From positions 3,348,001 to 3,412,000 of the forward strand of contig JAYJMM010000102.1 of NCBI GenBank assembly GCA_037349105.1: DNA of 64,000 nt, read 5' to 3'. Position numbers and translations under genes: made by a program. This document shows, piece after piece, positions 45,565-58,000 of this stretch (its first letter is position 1; every line of letters begins with the position of its first letter). Source of the DNA: Limnomonas spitsbergensis (taxonomy: Eukaryota; Chlorophyta; Chlorophyceae; Chlamydomonadales). The notes below the pieces were generated by a model, which saw only the letters and a list, made by a program, of their open reading frames with translations, made no database searches and was not told where the DNA came from.

Positions 45565-47204
45565 GGAGCCCGCTTTTCACGCGGAAACGCAGCACCGCTT
45601 CCACAGCAGCTGCCGCGGCTCCCAAGTCACCAAGGTACCGCACGTGCAAAGCACATCTGATTTAATGACAGGTTTTGATCAGGGATCAAATCGTTATGCT
45701 TGTAGCTTTCAGAAGTGTCATAATTAGTAGCAGGGAATCGTACAGAGTAAGATCCTTTGGACCAATGAACCTGCACCACTACTTTCAAGTCAACGTGAAC
45801 GATTGTACTATATACTGTTTTGGAATGCCTGAATAAACCAAGTTAGGCTGCGGTTAAGGATGATTTACCGTATCGTTACTAGTTTAGCCTTTATTTTTAA
45901 CAGTGGACAGACAAAAGTGGTCTATGACTGCGGTGGCACCGCTGTAGATCCAAGCGAGAGCAGGCTGCGGGACCAAACAAGCACCTGGGGTTGACTTTGG
46001 GGCATTGATTATGGGGCGAATATCAGGCCAGAAAGGGGAAACTATAGTGGGGAAAGCATCAACAATGTGCAGGTACCGGTGTGGTATTTGTATTCTTTCC
46101 TATAGGTTTCAGTTTTGTACTCCCTTGATTGGATGTTAATGATTCGCATGGAATATCTCGTAACTCCCCGTATGCCTTGTTTCTCCTTAACACTGCTATG
46201 CAGCTGCCTACACATTACCCCCTGGTATCACCCATGCAATTTCCATCCATCAGCGAGTCCATCAGCCCAATTTTGCTAGCTAGTGCTTCCCAGCCATTAC
46301 ATGTTGGTATGCAACACAGACATTCTGGGGTCTACAGGTGTTACTTCACTGGTTTGATAGGTCTTTCTGGTTGGTCTTTTCCCTCTCCTTCTTCCGTCTG
46401 TTCCTTTCTCCTTGAGCCTTTACTTTCTTTTTCTCCCGACCAGGCAGTCGGTCGCCCAAGTGGCGAAGCCTTTTCAGCATGGCCCAAAGATGTTATGTCA
46501 TTGGCTGGTTTCATAGGCTGCTTTGGTATGCACCTGCTGGAACCCTTTGGACTGTAATAGCCTGTTATGGCCCGTAGCTGACCTGGGCTGTGCAAAGAAG
46601 AAGGCAATCATGATGTCTGCCATTGACACCAGGATCGGCACCAGGATTACCGATTACACCGATCGGGAATCCAGATAAGACTTTCTTTCTCGTCTCAAAC
46701 ACCAGCGACAAAACAAATGCACATATATAAGAGCTCTAACGCCTGATATCTGTCGAACAGCAGCTTCCCAGACTCTGCCTCCCAGCCCCTGATATGCGTG
46801 ATTTATGGGAATTGTGGGAATTAAATTACCCCATCTTCCTCAGCCTCTGAGATCCATATCAAAACATTGGAACTAAGATATTGACAAACTAAGATATTAA
46901 TGAAACGCTAGAAGCCAGATTGCTGAGGAGATAGCTGGCGGGAAAAACAAAGTGCAGCACCTGGACTGATACACTGCCAGGCTGAAGCCTGACACAAGTT
47001 TCAAGTAAGTTTACAGGCGCCACCTGGCAGTGCGCTAGGCTTGACACTCTGCTAGCCCATAGTGCCATGTGGCATTAAGTCTCTGGGTACCTTTCCCATA
47101 CTTCACACTACGCTGTAATCTCTGGCTGTACTGTACAATTTCCACAAAGTTTATCCCACCATACACGTATATGTCAACACTTGTGCCTCCACTCATGCTC
47201 CTTG
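45565..47204. other. No convincing gene; one family A repeat
   Basis: Region between convergent gene ends (repeat protein + and kinesin -). Family A copy on the minus strand at about 46430-46520. A 142-codon frame at 46129 overlaps that repeat and is not called. Confidence 0.5.
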
Positions 47205-50200
47205 TCAGACAATGCTTGATTGCCAGCATGCCTGGGTCCACTGCCTTTCCCTGGCATCCTCCCACACGAAGTAGACGGCCAGCCCCAGCAGCATGGCGAG
47301 CAGAGCAAAGCAGTCTGCAATCAAAGCCTGACGGGAGGTGGGCGCTGCCTCTTTCTGATCCTGCCAACCACCTTCATTCTGAGGGCCCGTTATCAGGCCC
47401 AACGGGGAAGATTTGAGCAAGGGCGGAGCTCTTGCCACTTCGGACCCCTGGGTCGATTTGTCGTGCACCTCCTCCTTTCTCAATCCAGATTCAGAGGAAC
47501 CACAGAGGGCAGCTCCGTCGAAAGCTTCCTTGCCAACGCCTTCATGCCCCTCCGAGCTGTCAGCGGCCGCAGCTCCAGGAGCACGCACGACTGCGGGCAC
47601 AGCCGTCCTGTTCTCCCCTAAGGTAGCAGCCGCCTGGACAGATGCAACACAGTTGACTCGCTCTCCCGTCACGACCTCTGCCCACAACCCTGCGGCAGGT
47701 CCTCCCACTTGCCGATCACCGGACGCTCCTGAGTCTGCCCAAGTTGTCTGTGAAGCATCATCAACCAGCTCACATGCCGCATTTCCAGCGACCAGCTCCC
47801 ATGCCACGTCCCCAGCAGCCAGCTCCCATGCCACGTGAGTTTGCATCGCCGCATCCCGCGTAGCACAGGAGGCAGCGGCAGGTAGTGCTGCCGAGGCCCT
47901 CATCTGAGCCAGCTCGGCCTCCAGTTCTCGAATCCTCGCCTTGGAGATCTCGAGCTGCAGCGCCAGCCGCTCCGCACTCATCCTCTGGTTCACTTGCACC
48001 TTATTGCTCACACCCTTGGCCCTGGTATTGGCATATTGGCATATCGGCGTGTGGGTGGCATGGGCAGTCAGACTGTTTGGCCCCATGAGCCGTCACATGT
48101 GCATTGGGTGCACTTGGTGTGTGAGGCTGGAATGCAAAAACAAGATGGGATCCGCCACGGTACAATTAGCTACGCTGATTGTCCGGGCGGGCAGACATTA
48201 CCGTATGGGACCCAAATTGCCGCAAAGTGGGATCCGCCACGATTCTATTAGCATAGCTAATAGAACCGGGCGGGCCGTTTCGTTTTGCCTCTCACATCCC
48301 AAACCCGCTGTTCCACTATGTGGAGGGGTCCATGCTTGTACGCAGGCCAGGGCCCTGACAGTGGGCCACACGGGTGGCTGCACCAGGTTTTAAGGCATGG
48401 ACGTTTAGGCTGTGCGGCCACATGGGATGAGGGAGGTGCATGGGCTAAACAAGCTGTTACTATGGCAAAGCAGGCATACCTTTCATGTTAATCAGCCAGG
48501 CCATGCCTGTATCCCATGGATTCACTGGCTTCAAACCGCCTAATCTCAAGGCGTGCTTAGGCGCCCACTCAAGTACAGGGCCTAATGGCGCCGCAAAACC
48601 CGGAGCCAAATCGCAGTGGATCGGTTAAAAGGGATGTAGGGATTAAACTTCTTAAACCCTTAACTATAAATCCACCTTGAGCCGAATCGCAGTGTTGACA
48701 GTGTCTCAGCAGCATTGTCCATGCAGGGTGAGCAGCAAATGATGAGCACGGTGCGTGCGTTTCCCCCCTGTGCAGCCAGGCAAGAGTTGCTTGGTTGAAA
48801 GTCAAGGTGCTTGGGCTCATCACACCCCACCCTCATTTGCTCATGGAAGAGTCTTGCTCCAGAAGCATGACTGCATTTTTCAGACAGGGGATTGACAGGG
48901 GTGATGGCGTGTAACGCGCTTGGGGCAAACGTTATCCCCGTCGACAGCCCTATGGATAACAGGCATTGCACCTGAATAGGGGAGCTCCCTCCTCAGCTCG
49001 CACTAGGTCATGCAATCTGATGTTGGAGCCTTGACATCTTAAGAGGTGAACACGATTAAGATACAGACAGAGGTGCAGCATCATTTATGGACGCAGCATC
49101 TTGGTTGTAAAGCAAAGGCGTCAATTTGCACCTTAGTCCCTCTCCCAACCATCAATTATCCCAACCCCAGCCCAGCCCCAACCAATCCCAAACCCCAAGC
49201 AGTCAAGAGTGGCGTGACCCTTACCAAGCTGTCCTGCAGCACACGTGTCAGCTTGCTGTCACGGTAAGGCACATGTGGGCGTCCCTTATCATCGGTGAGC
49301 GCCTGTTGGGTGGCATGTGCATGTTGCGGAATGGCATGAGCATGTTATGGGATGGCCTGGGCACGGAGCGGGGGGGGGCATGAGCACAATTCGTCATGCA
49401 AAATGCTTGGATCGGGAGTGCATGAGCTTGCTTTCCGTCTTGGGAGATTTTCAGAGTATGAAGCGAATAAAGACCCCTCAGGACTAGGGAGTCAGCAATG
49501 CTCAGTGGTCGCTGGTGTGGTAAGGTGAGGCTGTAGTGCCTATTTTAGTGTGCGCCAGACAACCGTTGAGGGCCGGCGGGCGGCATAAACTGCGCCCATG
49601 AGGACCAAATTTTAACCGGCCTATGGCTGGGAATCCGAGCAGCAGGTTTGCATCAGTTCCCCTCGGTCGTCACTCTTCAGGCAGCATGCAGCTGCATTGG
49701 AGCCAAAGCACAATACATGGTGACTGAAAGGCCTGCCGTCTAAATTCCGTTTGAATGCCTCACCTGGATGACGTTAGCGAGGCACGAAAGAGATTTGTTG
49801 ATCTGGCAGCCCTCAGCCAGACTGACACCTGCTGTACCGGTCTTGCTCTGCCTCTCGCTCCCTGCAGCACAGCAGGAAAATGTGTCAATCACCTTGAAGG
49901 GAGGGCAGCTCACTTCAAAGGTCTGACCGGCGTCAATAAAAAGGTAAGGTCCTTAGCGCCTTCGTTTCACTATTGACTTATTGTATTGCAAGGGGTGGGA
50001 GGGGGAGTTTGTTTGGTACAGCATGCCTACATTTGCTCAATAGTACAATGAACATGTGAACCGCACTATCAATCTCATTGGTATCCTTTGTAATAGGTGC
50101 CTTGAAAAAATATTGATTGTATCTACGATTTGTGCGGAAATTTTGTAATTTAGCCCCAAATTGGTTTCAATGAAAACATATCCTAAATTGGTTTTTGTCA

Positions 50201-53200
50201 GATAGAGCTGTGTCAGCGTAGCTCAGACGCAAATCATTCAGCTTGACTCAGAAACAGAACAGCACAACCAGCCCAACTTCGCAACAGCTTAATCAGCTCA
50301 GTTCAGAGATACCGGCAGTCAGCTCAAAAACAGCGTCAGCTTAAGAGTCAGCTTAGCTTTCATGCTGGCCTCTGCCAGCAAGAAAGACTACCACTCTATC
50401 ATTCATGTCATGAAAGACACGTATAAATGTATTATAGCATGCATCCTGAATTAGAGGAGAAAGCGCGGTAAAAACACAATTTTTTGCACTAAATACAATG
50501 TTTTGAATATCCACGGTTGGTTGGGCCTGGTTCTGCAGAGCATCACCTGCCAGGTCCACCATGCACAGCTTGCCCTGCTTTACAGTCCCATCGGAGCATG
50601 TCTTCTCCACCATGACGTTCACGATGCAGTGCGAGCGGCTGCTCTCAGCATTCATGCTGGTGGCTGCACGGGCCAAGAATGCAGGGCAGTAGGTGTCTAG
50701 AATGCAGGGCAGTGTGAGAATGGTCGGCGTTCAAGCTGATCGCTGCTCAGCCCAAGAAGGCAGGGCAAAGGGAGATGGTGCAGGAAGTGAAAAACTGCTG
50801 AGGCTTATGCAGGGTATCTAGAGGGAGTCAGGAAGTGGACTTGAAGAGCCTCAATCCTCTACTGATGGGCCGACCTGACCCAAGCTAGTTGCCATGTTTG
50901 ATAGCTTCCGTCATTTAAGTCTGAACCTGTGTTTTGTCCTTGCATCGGTAGCAATGTCACTCCTGTGTGAAACGTGATTCTTGATAATGAATATCCCCTT
51001 GATTGGGTGACTGTCTCCTCTTTCTTGCATGGAGGGGTTTTTGATCTAGAGGGTTTTTACAGGCTTCATTCACGACAGAAGCTCATGGGGCAAGCCATGA
51101 ATCCTCCAGTTTGATTGCATTTCATCGGTACTGGCATATTCATGAACAACCTGAAGTACGCATGTCGGCACCCTATAGACCAGGGGATTCCTGCTGTGCA
51201 CCGCTGGATGGTGAAAAATCGAGGCTAGCCATAACAATGTTGTGTAGCACGGCAATGCCGCCTTGCTATGGCTATGCCGCCGGACTCACCACATACGCTT
51301 CGCTGCCGAAGTCCCTCTTGCATGAAGACCACAAGCTGCTGCTCATCCGTAACTGATATCTCGGTCGCTCCTTTAAATCACGGCATGAGCGTAACATAAG
51401 CATCAGATGCTGCTAATCTGTGACTGATCTCTCCACCGCTCCTAAAAATCATGGCACGTATGCAACATTTACAGGAAGTCCTGCACATCCGTGACTGATA
51501 TCTTGGCTGAGCCTTCAGATGATGCTTTGATGGCAAGCGCGCAACATGAGTGAGCAGGCAAACCAGATATCCTTAGCTTCTACCACCTGCCCTATCACCA
51601 TCGAAAGGAATCTCAGATCACAGAAGCCTGCATGGGCAAAGGTTAAGGTTAACGGGCTGTGGCCGAGGCGAACTGTCCAAAATTTGAATTTGGGGCAGCA
51701 GCTTTTCCTCAATTTGAATGTCCTGATAGCACTTGCACTGATCCAGACATCTGCTTCTTGATAGGTGGATCATAGATCCAAGAAAATCTAAGAAAATGCC
51801 TTTTGGATCCAGGCATCTGAAGTATCTGCAAGAAAGAGGAGCGGAGTTTATCCGCACCATCAATGTAGACCCCTCTGGCAGCGTCTTGTTTCACTGGGAG
51901 GTTGTCCCTACTCGGATCGAGCAGGTCCCGGATCTTCTCGCAGTATATCTCCACCACGCTCATGTGCACCTGGAGGGAATGAGAGAGCGCAGCCTCATGT
52001 CGGGCTGGGAAGTAGACTTATCATGATCTCATTGAGTGGCAAAGTTTAGGAACACATGGAACAAAAATAATGTCATGTTAAACTTTTGCCGCCTGCAGCA
52101 CAAAACATAAGTCTTAAGAACTTAGTAGCAAAATCCGGCTAGACCTGTGTCCTATTGCGCCGTGTTGTGCTACCTTGGTAGGACAATCAGGCCTGTGCCG
52201 TACTGGAATCGTGCTACCATGCCACAGATCCCAGCATTGATGATATTAAGGTCAGAAGGATGCCATGATGGGCTAGGGGGCGTCAGGTTAAGTCAGGCCG
52301 AAATAAGTGGTATCTTTTTGGAAAACATGGATACCGACACTTGACAGACCCTGCATGGCCGGGACAAAACTAAAAAATCCAAAGCAGCCAGGCCCCAATT
52401 TCACAGGGTCGCTGCCTCGGCAAGAACGTGTTTGTAGCAAGAGTGTGATAAAGAATCGCCTGAAAGATCGATGCATAAAACAAAGCCACAAATTCCTGAC
52501 GAGCTTGCTACTGGCTTAGTCGTGACCACAGACAGCTTCCAGACAGACCTCTCTGTGCCCGAATCATAGATCATATATGCTAAATAGGAGCAAGTGAGCC
52601 ACTCACGCTAAACTCCACTTCTGGATCCCGGGACATTGATGCCATGCCCTGGGATAAATAGTTGAGGGCCCTGGGCACCAAGCCCTGAAGATCCGGATCC
52701 TCAATCTGCCCCTGTCCAGGAGGAGGCAAAAGGAAAGGTGGCAACTGGTTGGGTCCTGATGCCAGCCCAGCACATGACAGCATACATATTATGATGAGAG
52801 ACTATGAAGTGCAATCAAGACACCAAATACGCTGCTGTATGTTATTTTATTTGTCAGTTGGTCTATCTGGCTGTGAGCCTCCCATGGCCATGGGCGTACC
52901 TGGTTACCGACCCCAAATTATTTCTTGGACTTGAGACTCACTTGACAACCACCCCCCCCCTGCTACTTTGCTCTCCCAAGCCCAGATCTTTGCAAGGCTG
53001 AGCACCAGCCCTACACTCATTTGAACTTACAATCAAAGTGTGTGTCTTGCCGCTCCCAGTTTGGCCATAAGCTGCGGAAGGTTGCAATATCATTATATGC
53101 TGGCTACATCTGCGACGGTGGTCAGAGGTTGCCTAGACAGCACTTCAAAGAGGTTATGGCCAAGACTAAAAAGGCACTTGATTTCTGTTTCCTCACCCAG

Positions 53201-53872
53201 CACAGTCCCGTTGCAGCCTTCCAGAACACCATCCACAATGTAGGTCACATCTGCAAAGACCTCTGATTGTTTGACAGACTCTCCTGCAGATTCAAAGGGG
53301 CAGCAGTAAGTGATTGTCCATTCCCCTGTGGGTTCAGTGCTGCAACTTGTACCAGTGCCGGTATTTAAGAATATTGATACAAGTATCTATTTATTGAATC
53401 CAAAACTTTGAATGCTGCAAGCATGAAGTGCACCTCAAAGAGATGGGGATGGACTGAGTGATTTTAGTGCTGTAATGCTGTATCCAAAACACATTGTCAC
53501 TGCCAGAATCAGGGAATTTAAAATACGATGGATTACAGATTGGCAGTCATGGCACCTTGTCAGGATTGTCAGCAGTGTTATAACCTCATTCTTGTCTTGA
53601 TTTCAGCATATTTTTACATGACAATGTGCACAAACAAGGCCCCTCTTGCCCCTTGCAGCATGGTATCAGCTCTCACCGTAAACCATATCAAAGTTGAATA
53701 TGTTTTCATGTCCGTCCGGGCCCAGGTACGTGATTTGGGGTGGCTTTAAGGCCTTAAGACATCGTGTGTTGGATTCCCTAGCATTCTGGGGTCTGAAGCG
53801 GCATCTGACACTTGTGGATGTACTATTGGCATCTGCCAATATGAGGTTTTTAGATGCATTCGATTTATCCAT
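47205..53872 (-). CDS. Kinesin with N-terminal motor and C-terminal membrane segment (601 aa, 11 exons)
   Basis: Exons 53872-53677, 53283-53197, 53071-53031, 52711-52607, 51969-51858, 51352-51290, 50663-50547, 49861-49764, 49302-49225, 48767-48676 and 48021-47205 join in phase (1,806 nt). The motor is complete: SVRCRFRPQN, P-loop GQTGSGKT (97-104), EIYCEKIRDLLDPS, switch I NAESSRSH (206-213), switch II DLAGSE (238-243), YRDSKLTRVLQDSLGGN and TLRFGSRAK leading to the neck. Overall similarity is to kinesin-1-type heavy chains, but the stalk is only a short coil (RLALQLEISKARIRELEAEL). The tail is Ala/Glu-rich, with three AWELAAGDV-like repeats. A hydrophobic helix (about 565-583, FALLAMLLGLAVYFVW) ends 18 residues from the C-terminus, as in tail-anchored proteins, suggesting direct membrane attachment of the motor. 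Two acceptors have tandem decoy copies. A possible 3' splice site (TTTTGCAG) lies just before the ATG. Confidence 0.93.
50100..50530 (-). repeat. Dispersed repeat family C, copy in kinesin intron 7
   Basis: Reverse complement of 42463-42880 with many point differences and small indels. Shares TTTCATGACATGAATGATAG and the AGCTGA-rich interior. Confidence 0.85.
50640..50770 (-). repeat. Duplicated 3' splice site block before kinesin exon 7
   Basis: In gene orientation, CTTGGGCTGAGCAG|CGATCAGC (AG ends at 50743) precedes by 79 bp the in-use CTTGGCCCGTGCAG|CCACCAGC (AG ends at 50664). The similarity continues into the exon (CTTGAACGCCGA against ATGAATGCTGA). Confidence 0.65.
51290..51545 (-). 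repeat. Three tandem copies of intron end plus exon 6 start in the kinesin gene
   Basis: GATATCAG|TTACGGATGAGCAG (used, AG ends at 51353) is preceded by GAGATCAG|TCACAGATTAGCAG (51424) and GATATCAG|TCACGGATGTGCAG (51495): exactly 71 bp apart each. Only the copy nearest the rest of the exon continues into conserved kinesin sequence. Confidence 0.85.
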
Positions 53873-55056
53873 AGTGTACTGCAAAAGAATGCTTCCCTGG
53901 CATGCAAGGCAACTAGCTATGAAGACTTTGATAGGGCAGACCTGCCCAGTTTTTGAATGGTTCAGGATTTTTGGTACAAATAGTTAAACAGGGCCCCTGA
54001 ACCAGGGGGTTCATCCCAGAGATGTCATACCCTGCTCACACATTGAAGAAGCTTCGCGATTGACACTCCCAGGGTTTGACCTGCCACGTCAGCTGACGTG
54101 GCTGATCGGCAGGCAGCTGACGTCAGCTAACTGACAGCACCGTCGCAAAGCCTGCGAACTTTCCGTGTCGTCGACGTCTGAAGAAACCGATGGAAGAGAC
54201 CTGCCCCAGCCCAGCCTCAGCCCGGCCTCAGTCCCAACCCCATCCTCCAGCCTCGTCGCATTTCATATTTCGCCCCTCCGTGGCTCCGTACAGCCAGCTG
54301 AAAGCGAGTAATACTTGCAGCGAAAGCGCGGGAGAAAAATCCTCGGTCCACCCATGACCCATGCATGCATGCACCTGATTATCCCAGAAATCTACCTCAT
54401 CAACAGACTATGTTCAGCGGGGGATGTTTGATGTGAGGATCACAGCGAGGATACTGATCACCGGGATGAACAATGGATGCATGGATGAGTATGCAGTGAT
54501 GAGTCGAAGTTCGCTGGAAATCGGCGATGGCGAAGTTGGTGAGGTCATAGCATCTGACAATTGCTCACAATGTTAGTCGGCTTGTGCGATGGGCATCCAT
54601 CCCGACCAGACCTCTCTTGCGCAGGCCAACGATGGCAATATGATGGTTTGGGGGTTTACTTATACATTTTGTTTATTTTAGTTTTTGGTCGAGATGTGTA
54701 CGTCATTTAGTATCTGGTTGAAAGGACTCGTGTGTTGCGTCGTTGGTGGGTGTATGCAGCTCTCTTGATTTTATTTAATAGGCATTGATCTTTACGGTGC
54801 AGTAGTCAGATGCAGTCATCTCGTGCATTCTGGCACATGCGATCAAAGCGTGATAGTCGACCCAGCTGCAAAGACTACCAAGGGGTGGCAAGCATTTATT
54901 TTACTCTGCGTACTTCTGCGCTCCTAGAGTATTTGCGGGTGCAATATTCATCAGTCATGTACTACACACGGGGCAGCGCCTCTGCGCGCACGAGGCAACG
55001 CGCATGCAGATTCAAATATCAAATCACCTGTGGTGGCTCAGTGGCCCCAAGTTCTG
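53873..55056. other. Intergenic region between divergent kinesin (-) and membrane-protein (+) genes
   Basis: No coding signal. Contains the ACGT palindromes at 54083-54128 and should include both promoters. Confidence 0.5.
54083..54128. promoter_or_regulatory. Pair of perfect palindromes with ACGT cores
   Basis: GCCACGTCAGCTGACGTGGC (54083-54102) is a perfect 20-bp palindrome, and AGCTGACGTCAGCT (54115-54128) a perfect 14-bp one holding the CRE/C-box TGACGTCA. A further CGTCGACGTC lies near 54170. ACGT-core palindromes are classic bZIP sites; they lie 210-255 bp upstream of the kinesin ATG. Confidence 0.5.
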
Positions 55057-58000
55057 ATGGAAACGAAGAGCAATGGTGCCAGCCATCCAGAGTCTCATGC
55101 GGCATCCCAGCTGGTGTCTCCAGTAGCATCCCCACAACAGACAACTGTGCGCAACAACATTGTCAACACAATTGGCACTGCCAAGCCAACCCATGCAAAA
55201 AATGCTGCTGCTGCTTCTGAGCGCCCTCCCAGACCTGTTTCATTGACCAGCGGCTCCGTCCCGTCCGTCACCACGCCAGCAAGCAAGATGATGCGTACAG
55301 AGCCTACCTCATCAGCCGTTACCACCACTTCAAACATCATGTCAACCGTCACAGCGCAGTGCCGGAGTGTCCACCGGATGCGTCTGCGCCACAGCGACAT
55401 GGCGCCGCTACGGCCCGGCCTGCTGCTCAGCCTCTCCACCTTCCTGCTCGTCCACTACCCAGTGCTGGTACAGGGCCTGAGGCTGATCAGGGCCCACGCC
55501 GCCGCAGGCGGCCTGCTCTTCTCCTGGACCCTCCTGCACCCCGCCACCCCCTGCTGCTCTGCGCCTTCAAGGCCATCACCATCTCCCTAATGACTTCATT
55601 GCGTTCTGCAACTGCACGTCCCGACTGTCTGTCTTGCAGCTCGCGGATTGGAGCCTCTTGTACCTCGGCCTGATCATACCGCTCTCCAACCTCAACTTCC
55701 TCTTCAACCTTCCCACCTTTGATGTCACAAAGAGGCACTGGCCCACATTCTACGCGTTCCTGCTGGGATTGGGAGTGACAGCAGCGGAGCTGCCCCTACC
55801 GCGCTCGTTCCTGCAGTGGGCCATGTCAACCCCGATGATCTTGTGAGTGGATCTTTAGCCTCCTTGGTCTCTTCCCATACTTTATTTTGGATGCCGGCAC
55901 CTTCTGTTAGAAAATCCAACCTGCAGCCTCTGCTACTGCCCCAAGCTACAGAAGCAGCTCTATCACTGACACTGTATGACTTGGGATAGACAAGGGCACT
56001 GACCCTAGGTAGCAGGACGTGTGTGTGTGTGTGTGTGTGTGTACAAACGGTATGTGCATGACAAGGATGGTTGTACTTCCCGCTGCTACTCATCAGCTTT
56101 TGATATTCTGCCGGATGTAGACACCCTCGTCCCTCGGCCTGGCCTTGCTCCACCCCTTCTACTCCCTTCAGCTTTTCATATTCCGCCTAGCCCTTGCCTG
56201 AGAGGATATCATTACCTCCCTCCTCCTCGGCCTTGCCTTGCTCCACCCCTACCTTTCCCTTTCAGTGCCTTGCTCCCCTTGAAAGCTATTTCAGTTCCTA
56301 ATCATCCTGTACCGTGCCTAAAGAACACATTTGCATATGACCAAATAGTATCAGCAACCAATCTTGGTCTGGCCAGCATATCGCATGACCGGTTGGTTGC
56401 ACCTAGACCTAGAGACTGTCAGATGGCCGGGGTTGCACGCATGGCGACGCTTACATCCTTTCCTTCTCCCTAAACCCTCAGCGTTTGACCCTGAAAACTT
56501 CTTCCCTTTCCCGGTCCCCACTGTCCTTAAGGTTTCTAGATCACCGCAAGTTTTACGAGGTATGGCTCACAGACGTCCGGAGCCGTGGCTGCTGCAGCCT
56601 TGCGGCAGACACTGGCAGGTTCCTGGCACAGGCAGGCAGCGTGCTGCTGCAGCCTCCCTTCCCCAACACTGCTTCCTGCGTCGCCCATGACATGGACATG
56701 CCCTGCACCGCACAGTGCAGCGGCGTAGCATCAGTGGCAATGTACTGGTTGACTCGCGGCTTGCTGCTGCTGCTAGGGCCGGCAGCCATTGCCGTTGCGC
56801 ATGTTATCTCTGGACGGTTCAGCCCTTCTGAAGGCGATATTGGCACGTCAGTCTCCGTGCAAGCAACCGATCTGATCCCCGAGCCCGGGCCGACCGACAG
56901 CTCGATGGCCCGCGCCCACGGCTTTGCCTCGCGCCTCTCGCGAAGCCCATCGCTCGTGGCTGTTGGAGCCTCAAGGCTTGGCTCTGTCACCGGCCTGGTT
57001 AAGGGCCCGAAGAGCACGGTGGTGTTCATGTCGCCGTTTGAGAGCTTCGGCCTCCAAGTCATGTCCGAGCTGGGTCTGGGCCCTCTGATGAAAAGACTTG
57101 GGTCCTACATGAGCTTCATCATGGACAGCGTGAGCTCGTCCATGGCTGTCCGGGTCATATGTCTCCCCATCGCAGGCTTCTACCTCCAGGGCCCTCCTGG
57201 CGAGGGTGGATGCAGAGGTAGGCTAGGGTGCTTGCATTGGGGGGTGGCAGGCAGACGGGAGTGGTGGAGGAAGGCTTTTGGTGAGCCAATAATATTATGC
57301 TTCCGGTACCGGTATTACAAGTAAGGTACAATATCATATTATTACATAACCAGTACCATGACCGGTACTGGTATTATTAAATAATAACCATAATGTGAAT
57401 ATGTGATACTTGTTCGGTATAATGTTCAGGACTCTTGATGACACAGCTGAAGTACGGGTGGGGGCCTGTATCCATTGCTGGTAGAAAAAGGAGGACAGGC
57501 TTGGGAAGGGAATAGGAAATGCAGGGCGGGTGTATGCTGGAGGGGGACATCAGGTAGCATCACTGGGAGGGAAGGGATATGTGAAGCATGCATAGGCTGG
57601 AGGGAGGCACCAAGTTGCAGGAGCCGGTTGGGAGATGGAGGTGTGGAGCGTGCATGGGTTTGAGGGAGGCACCACTTGGCAAGGGGCGGGTGGAAGAGGG
57701 AAGTGTGGGGCATGCATAGACTGGAGGGAGGCGCCATGCGGCAGGAGCCGGGTAGGACGGGAAGGTGTGGAGCGTGCATGGGTTTGAGGAGGCACCACTT
57801 GGCAAGGGGCGGGTGGGAGCGGGGAATATGGGAGCTACATAGGCTGGAGGGAGGCACCACGTGCCTGGAGCCGGGTGGGAGCAGGAGACGAGAGTTGAGG
57901 GGCCAGTCCACCTCCTGTCTGTCTCTACCCACCTTCTCATGGAGGTTCATGATGTTAAATCAAACGTGCCTGCTATTATTTTGCATATTTGCACAGCTGG

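Noticed and set aside
44723..45649. 308-codon frame on the minus strand
   Set aside because: Shadow of the in-frame coding repeat on the plus strand, which has a spliced first exon and a better composition.
46129..46557. 142-codon plus-strand ORF
   Set aside because: Runs into a family A repeat and has no splice or family evidence.
57426..57950. 174-codon minus-strand ORF
   Set aside because: Reads a 67-bp minisatellite; the repeated PHTSLFHPPLAK-like text has no support.
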